From positions 20,696,985-20,760,984 of the forward strand of contig NC_049982.1 of NCBI RefSeq assembly GCF_000003815.2: a DNA stretch of 64,000 bases, read 5' to 3'. Positions 56,701 to 64,000 of this stretch are shown piece after piece (the first letter of the stretch is position 1; each line of letters opens with the position of its first letter). Below the pieces are notes generated by a model. It was not told where the DNA came from, did no database searches, and was given only the letters and a program-made list of their open reading frames with translations. The stretch comes from Branchiostoma floridae (lineage: Eukaryota; Chordata; Leptocardii; Amphioxiformes; Branchiostomatidae). The position numbers and the translations under genes were made by a program.

Positions 56701-59700
56701 TACGATTTCAGCAATGCAAAAACTTGTCATGTAATCAACAGTGTAAAGTATAAACGAGAACACGAGTTTAGTCAATGAAACTTTAAGATACATGTTTATG
56801 AAGTATAAGGTAAAAGGATTGTAAAAATCCTAAAACTAATGTGGGTTGGTGATAGTGAAAAGTTTCCGTTCATTACGGTAAGGTCGAATTTTTGTCCATT
56901 CTGTAGAAAATAACTTGGACTATCGAGGTTTTATCATTGCTTTCAGGTTTCTCGACGGTCCTAGATTTACTAAAGTGGAGTGGAAATTCAAGTTAGTATG
57001 ATGGAATTACATGAGATTACATTCTATAACGTAAATGTGACGTGCGTTAACAACGTTGTCTGCGCTATGCTAAAGTAGCAAGGGAGTCTTGGAAAGCACT
57101 ATGGATAGTAAATAAGCTCGTGCAGAAACGGCGAGTAATGTGTTTGTCTTTTGCTTTTTTTGCAACTGATTCTCAAAAAGTTCAAACTGCGCCAGGCATT
57201 ACCAATATTATCAGTTGATGAGAATGACACACCTTTAATAGTAACAGTTACGTTGAACCTATGTAAGGAGTCAGGAAGACTGGGGGGGGTGGGGTGGTCA
57301 TGGATTGGAACCTCTGAACATTTAAGATTATAATTGGAAATTACCCACCACTGTAAAAAACACTTTCATTGCTCTTCTATGGATGAGTTAACATTGGAAT
57401 TAGGACCCTGTATACTGCCAAATAGTTGTGGACACTCATTCTGCCTTACCGAATCCAGACTATCACCAAAGACTCTCTTGCTACTGTGCGTGGGGGCCAT
57501 TGACCTGTAACGCTTCCATTCATGTGGCTGTCTACGTAGCACGGTGTCGTCTTATGCTACTAATGTATGCAATATGTATGTACAAGATACGGTCAATCGC
57601 ATCCATATGATCCAATTTTGTACATGCTATGCACCTGCGTGTTGCACACTTGAGTTTGTTCATTTTCTGACCGTATCTGCAATTTTTCATCCTCTATCTC
57701 TATATCTATTATATTTCTATATTTCCTTACAATGCCCCAATGATAGACTCAGCTTTGGGATGGTCAGGTAAGACAAGCACTCACAGATTCTTACGGTGCT
57801 TTGCTGCTAGCAGCATTCATACACTAACAATACTAGTACAAAAAGAAGATGCATTCAAGTGATGTACATATTCTTTATCAAGTCGCTTCTACACAGGTGA
57901 ACATTCAAATCATACAGTGACACTATTACCATAGCTTCTGAAGTTTCATCAAATGAATTTTATTGACGTCTTTTGCTGGCAATCTTGATCGCTTTTGTAT
58001 TTGGAATGTTTCCCCTTGGTCAAGAAATGAAAGGGTTTGTTCGTAACAGTTAGATGTTGATACCGAAAACACGATGTCTCTTTTTACAGACGATGCTATG
58101 ATGGGGCTGGTGGACAAAACAGACGATGTGGAGCCATCCAAACCGACCTCCAAGTATTTAGGCCTAAAAGGGCAGATGAAGTACATGCCTGAGTGGGACG
58201 CTGTGCTCTTTGTGGGCACACCAGTGTAAGATCATTCAGTGTTCCTTAAATTTCAGTGTACACAAGCTGCAACAGTGCAGTCGATGTTCATTAGAGCAAG
58301 ACATTTTCCTTCTCACGTGCATGTGTTGTCACCCCCCAAAAGGATGAAACTATTTTCCAAACTTTTCTTTACATGTTGACTTGTGTTCACCTAGTATGGA
58401 GAACCTGGAAGACCTGTTCAACTACGGACTGTACCTGACTGACTTGTGTATGCACGACTGCACAAGAGAAATGGTCATCAATGGTACCCAGCCATCTGTG
58501 GAGTTAAAGTTAGCTGTAAACAAGGTCTGTCTGACTATCATACAAAGCCAACGATTGATTTATATCTTACGCCGTTTGTTTGTTTGTCGGCAGTTATCTG
58601 AATGGTTCAGAGCGAAGTGGTATGACAGAATACTTAGAGCATTGAAAGTATGGTTTGGCTCAGGTACACTCTGTTGTCGTTAAAGGCCGGGGAGTGAATG
58701 CGCGCAAGTTGAACATATTATTCCTGACTCATGGCCCATTCATTGATGTCAGATAGTCAATGATAACAACAATACTCAAGCCATTTGCATGAGGCAGTTG
58801 TTATTTCACATAGCGTTGTAATGTAGGAGGCCATATAGAAGTGTAGTGTAGGACTTGGGCTTGGCATATAGTTTTCTGTTTCTATTCTATCGTATATATT
58901 ACCTTTGCTGATAAGAACAAAAATAGATGAATATATGCCTGATGGTGCTGGGTGTTGTGGTTGTCTAGGAAGCCGAGACAAATGACGAGCTGACGGAACT
59001 GGTCAGTAAAATTGAAAAAGAGAAGAAAAAGGCAGACGAGTTGCTGTACAGCATGATTCCCAAGGCTGTTGCGGACAGACTGAGGAACGGCGAACCGGCG
59101 GTCAATGATGTAAGTCGTTCTTTTGTATGTTTAGTTATATCAATGGGGCCGCTAATCATTTCGGTATACCGAGCGCATTCTTGCTTTTGCGGTAGATTTA
59201 TATCTGTTGTCTCACTGGAAGTGTGTTTATATTTCTTTTCACTAGGAATAAGTGCCATGTTTTGAAAGAATATAGATCCCTTTTACCTAATTACATGCTT
59301 ATCATATGTCTAATGTCGACTTTCAAACGTATTAATTTGTAACCTTATCTTTATAAAGAGCAAAGCAGCACATAGGTAGATAAGTTGTTATACAGAACTC
59401 TCTGTTTTCCCTTGTTGCTGTGCGTCACTTGTTTATGTGTACGTGCTGCTTGATATGCCAAAAATGTTTGGTACTGTTTCACAGATCTTCCAAGAGGTGA
59501 GCGTGTTGTTCTCCAACATTGTTGGCTTCACGGACATCTGCAGCCGGGTCAAACCTATGGAGCTGGTAACTCTTCTCAACGATGCCTACACCATCTTCGA
59601 CAATCTGACTGAACAGTATAATGTCTTCAAGGTATTTTCATATGAATCTAGTATCTCGCTATAAATTTTACATAAACTTTGCTTTTGAATTTGATATATT

Positions 59701-61053
59701 GGGCACAAGCAACATAGCATTGTGTTACAATTTAGCAAGTGTGTCTAGCTGTTGATGTATTACTTAATTTGAAGACGGCAAATTATAACTGTGACACCAG
59801 AAATGTATACATTCCATAGGTGGAAACTATCGGAGACGAATACATGATTGAGTCTGGAGCGCCCATCCCCACCCAAGCGCACGCCTTTGACGTTGCTGAC
59901 ATGGCACTGGCTATGCTCAACGCTATTGGGCAGCTGAGTGACCCATGCAACGGCGAAACCATCAAAATCAGGATAGGTATGGACAGCAGAGGCCTTTACA
60001 ACAGCTTTACCAAATGTTGACGCTGTGATTTGAAAGAAAATTTACGTAGCACAGCATTATTGTAAGTTGCTAAGTTCTGAAAATTTGTGTTGTCCTAGGA
60101 ATGAACTCTGGGCCTGTTGTTGCCGGTGTTGTGGGTCTGCGAGTGCCGCGGTACTGTCTGTTCGGTGACACGGTCAACACAGCGTCCAGAATGGAGAGTA
60201 CAGGAGCGGTCAGTATCTACTGTATATCCCACCATAATGACTTTACTTCATACTTATTACAGGCACTAAACTCCTCCCTAATAAACTTCGTGGGGCCGTC
60301 ATGTTATTGGAACCATGTTGTTCCTTTTTTGCTTTCTTTATCTTAGCTTTCCTAGCTTTGTACTTTCTATCTTGAAGCCCTGCTTTCACCAGTTCTTCCA
60401 AAATATAACGCAAAACATGCTAGGAATATGTCCATAATTCTTCACCATAACGACACTGGTAACTTACAATATTTGTACATCACTCAACAGCCAATGACTA
60501 TCCAGATAACCGGAGCAGCCAGGAGATACCTAAAGACATCCTACATTATTGAAGAGAGGGGACTGATTTCTGTTAAGGTATGTAACAGTCTAGCCATGTT
60601 ATTCTCTTACTTATTCCATGCATTGCATTGCTAGCTTTGCAATGAAATTTTAACAAAAGGCACAGAAAGAGAGTAGAGAAAGAGAGAGAGACAGCACATA
60701 GTATTCTATAAGGCCCTTACCAAATGTTGTTCCGCTCTTACGTGCAGGGAAAAGGGAAAATGAAGACCTATTGGCTGAAGATACGGCGAGAGAATGAGGA
60801 TGAGGACGCCGAGTTCGACTCAGACTCTTCCGACTCCACCATCATCCCAGCTCCTCAGGGTTTGGCGGCTCAGGAGCCTAAGACCAAAGACAAATGTAAG
60901 GATGCTTCAGAAGATAAGAAAAACAGGAAAGAAGGAAAGAGGGCCATGGTTGACAACGACATGTTCCTGGATGGAAGTGGCGAAGACGTTCTTCAACCTG
61001 AGACGAAACATGGTAGTCGTACCAAGTTGAGTCAGGTCTGTAGTCTGATGTGA
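53788..61053 (+). CDS. H-NOX/FN3 guanylate cyclase, paralogue 2
   Basis: Exons: 53788-54585, 54773-54860, 55152-55273, 55677-55757, 56172-56376, 56521-56598, 58090-58225, 58395-58524, 58969-59109, 59485-59631, 59820-59976, 60099-60208, 60491-60577, 60748-61053; 861 aa with consistent phases. Same architecture as paralogue 1: H-NOX with His104 and the YxSxR triad, HNOBA split by FN3, signalling helix ([18 protein letters not shown]), cyclase domain at 594-760, acidic tail, and terminal CSLM CaaX box. Differences: exons 1 and 2 of paralogue 1 are one uninterrupted exon here; an extra linker exon (56521-56598) follows FN3; and residue 604, the first metal-binding Asp (FADIVGF in paralogue 1), is Asn (FSNIVGF). 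Glu644, Asp648, Cys714, Asn721 and Arg725 are kept. With one metal ligand changed, it may act like the mammalian beta1 subunit and need a partner that supplies the Asp. The donors after exons 2 and 5 (GTTGGT, GTTTGT) are weak but forced by phase. Confidence 0.92.
55152..56376 (+). other. FN3 cassette of paralogue 2 (exons 3-5)
   Basis: Exons 55152-55273, 55677-55757 and 56172-56376 encode [51 protein letters not shown] and [12 protein letters not shown]. The first two exons have exactly the same lengths as in paralogue 1 (122 and 81 nt). Both outer introns are phase 1. The FN3 is about as conserved between paralogues as the catalytic domain, while the linker after it is not, which points to a functional fold. 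Confidence 0.9.
60748..61053 (+). other. Last exon of paralogue 2, acidic tail and CSLM CaaX box
   Basis: It starts [16 protein letters not shown], then a strongly acidic Asp/Glu/Ser segment ([13 protein letters not shown]) and a Lys-rich segment, and ends SQVCSLM then TGA. CSLM fits CaaX; Met in the last position usually directs farnesylation. The exon is complete, ending 17 bp before the assembly gap. Confidence 0.85.
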
Positions 61054-61070
61054 CAAGGACGTCCGTAAGA

Positions 61071-61263
61071 NNNNNNNNNNNNNNNNNNNNNNNNNNNNNN
61101 NNNNNNNNNNNNNNNNNNNNNNNNNNNNNNNNNNNNNNNNNNNNNNNNNNNNNNNNNNNNNNNNNNNNNNNNNNNNNNNNNNNNNNNNNNNNNNNNNNNN
61201 NNNNNNNNNNNNNNNNNNNNNNNNNNNNNNNNNNNNNNNNNNNNNNNNNNNNNNNNNNNNNNN
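61071..61263. other. Assembly gap (193 N)
   Basis: A run of N directly after the stop codon of paralogue 2. The 3' UTR start is therefore unknown; the coding sequence is not affected. Confidence 1.
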
Positions 61264-64000
61264 GCTACATTTACTTTATCCGACAAAGATGGACCTTATA
61301 AATCATTCTTTATTTTGATGTGAATGCATTTAAGGGTAAACAGCCCAGGGTATTGTTTTGTTCGTTTACGTGCATGAAAAAAACAACACGTTAAATTTGG
61401 TCTTTACCAGACAATGGTTGCTGTACAATTCCAAAATATGTTTTTCATTCACAACACACGATGTCATGACAATGTATGCATGGTGCAGTGGTTGTCTTAA
61501 AAATGATAGTAAGTGAGTAGAAAACGAATGTCACAATATTTTAATGCTGGATGACTAAACACACGCAGTAAGTGATAACGACTAAATGTTGCACTGCTAG
61601 ATAAATACAACATGTATAGGTATGTTCAATCTGATAGTTAACTGATGTAAAGGATGTAGGCTTGTAAATGAGCATATGGCTGGACCCCTTCACCGTTTTG
61701 TATGTACACACACAGAAAGTACTCGGAAGATGCTTTCAGGAGCAATTTGTTTAACTGAATTACAGGCAATCATCTCTGACTCTAGTACAAATATGCTCAG
61801 GCTACTCAGTGAGACACGTCTAGAACCAGTGGTATTCAAAAGTAAACTATAAAGGAGCACACCCTATCCTATAGTGTGTTTGTCTATGACGTAAGTAATG
61901 TCCACCATGCTGATTGGTTAAAGCTGGAACCTACCGGGCATAAACACATTTACATGTGGAGGTTTAACTCATTCAGGTGCAGCCAATCAGCATAGCAGCT
62001 CCGTACAAACACACTAGTGGAGTAGATCGGTGCATGTCGTACACTTAGTTACAACACGACATGAATAGCCTATACTTTTGATCTAACTGCACTCTCGTCT
62101 TAGGTAATAAAGACTACTATTCAAATTAGTAGTAGACATCTATAGACTACTATTCAAATTAGCCCTGGTTAAACTATCGAGAGCAATGTACAGCCTGAAG
62201 TTATGCACTAAATGGACGTATTGTAGTGACCGAGGTAGTGTGATGTTGCCAATTGAAATATTGCCCTGGACATGGAACCTTGACGTCTGTGCTCCATCTA
62301 CACTGATGCCAAGGATATTGCATTGACTTATCGCACCGAATACAAAAGAAAATGTTCGAAAGATAAGAATTACACCAAACTGTACAAGGGGACGCAGGTA
62401 ATACCCCGCTCTTTCTAAGGTTAGGATAATAGTGTAATCTATATGTTTATGACCTTTCTCTTGTTATTCTGCGTGATCCGATCACTTCTACCCAATGATT
62501 TTCCTTCATTGGTTTTGAGATACCTAAGTTTGAGATACCTAAGTTTCATCCGAGAACTTCTGATCCTAATAGGCAAAGACTTTGTTTTTTTTTCATTTCT
62601 CACAGGTATTCTCTGATTTTTCGACTACATAGAAATTTACATCATTCATTTGGAGGTCGCCACATGATTCCATGGTTCCTTAAGTGATATCTAACTCTTT
62701 ATTTTGTAGTTAACTTTGCTAACGTTCTAGCTGTGCCGCTGGTCATTGATAGACTGTTGTCGTCTGTATAACTGAACTAATTTTCTATACAGTAGAAAAT
62801 TAATGGATGACAAGGTTCTTCATTCACAACAAACACTTATACATACATACAATCACAGCCGACGTTTCAGTGACCGCCTGTCGAATTTTTTCATGGCAAT
62901 ACTGACTGGTTCATGTCGCACTGTAGCAAGGTGGCGCGATGCCAAACCTTAAGTATTGTCTTGTATCTATACAAGGTTGATATTGTCCAGCAATATTGAT
63001 AAAAACAATAGAAAATTATTGTCATATTTGCAAGATTAGATATTTCCCACCAGCAATAAAGCATTAAAGTAAATGTGCGTTACTTTCTTAGATGACAGTC
63101 CCAAACGTGACTGAATCTAGAGAACCTTGTTATCCAATGATTTTCAAACCTGATGAAATTATTCACGGGATAGAGAATTAACTTTAAACTGAACATGTTT
63201 CTGGTTACGTTATCATATGAATGATGATCATGACATCGTTCTCATTGTTCATCTACTTTTGACTCAAGCAGTGAATGATTTCTCTGCTCTTTATTGCATT
63301 GTGTATATGTATTCATGTGCGAATGATGGTCTTTAATAAACTCGAAAAGGGACTCATATTGTACGTAAAATATGTGGCCTCATACCTACTGTAACTCTTT
63401 TGAGATGACGTAATCTTGTACTTGTACTTGTTTGTAGACTAGTTATTTTTGAAATCGCGCAGACGTTAAGAGAGATAGAAAACGTGTTTGGTTTTGCGGG
63501 TAGTCCGCATTTCGACCCTCGCCAATCGAAACGTGTGAGGGAATGGAAACCACGCACGCATTTTTGTAGCCGGAGTGTCCCATTGGTCTGACATGTTTTA
63601 GTACTGGAAGACATTACTTACGCTACATTCGTTCTGTTCTAATGTAACGCGTTAACATTGCGGATTGAAATTACTAATTAGCTTTATGAGGACGAATTGC
63701 TCATGACCTTGACTTCCAGATGGCACGTCGCCGTCGATAAGCAAGTCTTTGGCCTTCACGTAACGATTATGTCACCTCTATCTAATGGGTTTTCGGATAA
63801 CTCTACCTTTATCAAATTAGAAGGCACTCGCGCGTGTAAATTGTGTTTTCATTGATCAAAACCGGTCCCAGACGGTAAGAGGTCGTACATTTTGATATCA
63901 TTGAAAATGCGTCAAGAGTTATCAAAAGCATATATATAAAACTAAAAATGTTGAATAAACATACGTTGCACAGTAGATACATTTTTCACATGAAGTCTAC
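61264..64000. other. 3' flank, no gene seen
   Basis: AT-rich sequence with scattered AATAAA motifs (near 62106, 63054 and 63335) that could end paralogue 2 transcripts. A direct repeat of AGACTACTATTCAAATTAG occurs at 62111 and 62144. No coding exon or RNA gene is recognised. Confidence 0.55.

Overview
The window is animal (metazoan) genomic DNA: genes are split into many short exons with GT/AG introns of about 100 bp to several kb, and the non-coding part is AT-rich and scattered with decayed LINE fragments and small foldback (MITE-like) elements. The gene content (an FHIP2 orthologue, a TOPAZ1-like protein, and H-NOX guanylate cyclases of the insect Gyc88E type) suggests an invertebrate deuterostome. 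Amphioxus (Branchiostoma) is my best guess, but nothing I can see proves the genus.

Layout. 1-1846: no gene seen. 1847-12886, minus strand: FHIP2 (FAM160B), an 18-exon model that closes as an open frame of 777 codons, plus one possible 27-nt micro-exon. 12887-13672: head-to-head spacer that probably holds two divergent promoters. 13673-35766, plus strand: a TOPAZ1-like gene of 18 exons and about 2,979 residues, with a 4.4-kb disordered exon, one CCCH zinc finger, a helical C-terminal half and a long repeat-bearing last-but-one exon. Its 6.5-kb first intron carries two LINE reverse-transcriptase fragments, an inverted sequence module and an unexplained 105-aa ORF. 35767-39331: no gene seen. 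39332-47630 and 53788-61053, plus strand: two tandem 14-exon paralogues of a 'soluble' guanylate cyclase. 61071-61263 is an assembly gap (N), and nothing coding is seen after it.

The most unusual content is the guanylate cyclase pair. Each protein has an N-terminal H-NOX haem domain (His104 and the Tyr133-Ser135-Arg137 triad kept), a PAS-like HNOBA domain interrupted by a complete fibronectin type III (FN3) domain, a signalling helix, a class III cyclase domain with guanine-specific residues, an acidic tail, and a terminal CaaX prenylation box (CVIL in the first, CSLM in the second). The FN3 is encoded by exons flanked by phase-1 introns on both sides, as expected of a shuffled module. The second paralogue has Asn in place of the first metal-binding Asp, and the two genes share a 167-bp nearly identical tract that looks like gene conversion. 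I infer a membrane-tethered, gas-sensing cGMP synthase pair that may work as a heterodimer.

Exon borders were set by hand from splice consensus, reading-frame phase and remembered family alignments. In all four genes the exon lengths add up to an uninterrupted frame, which supports the models, but no transcript data were available.
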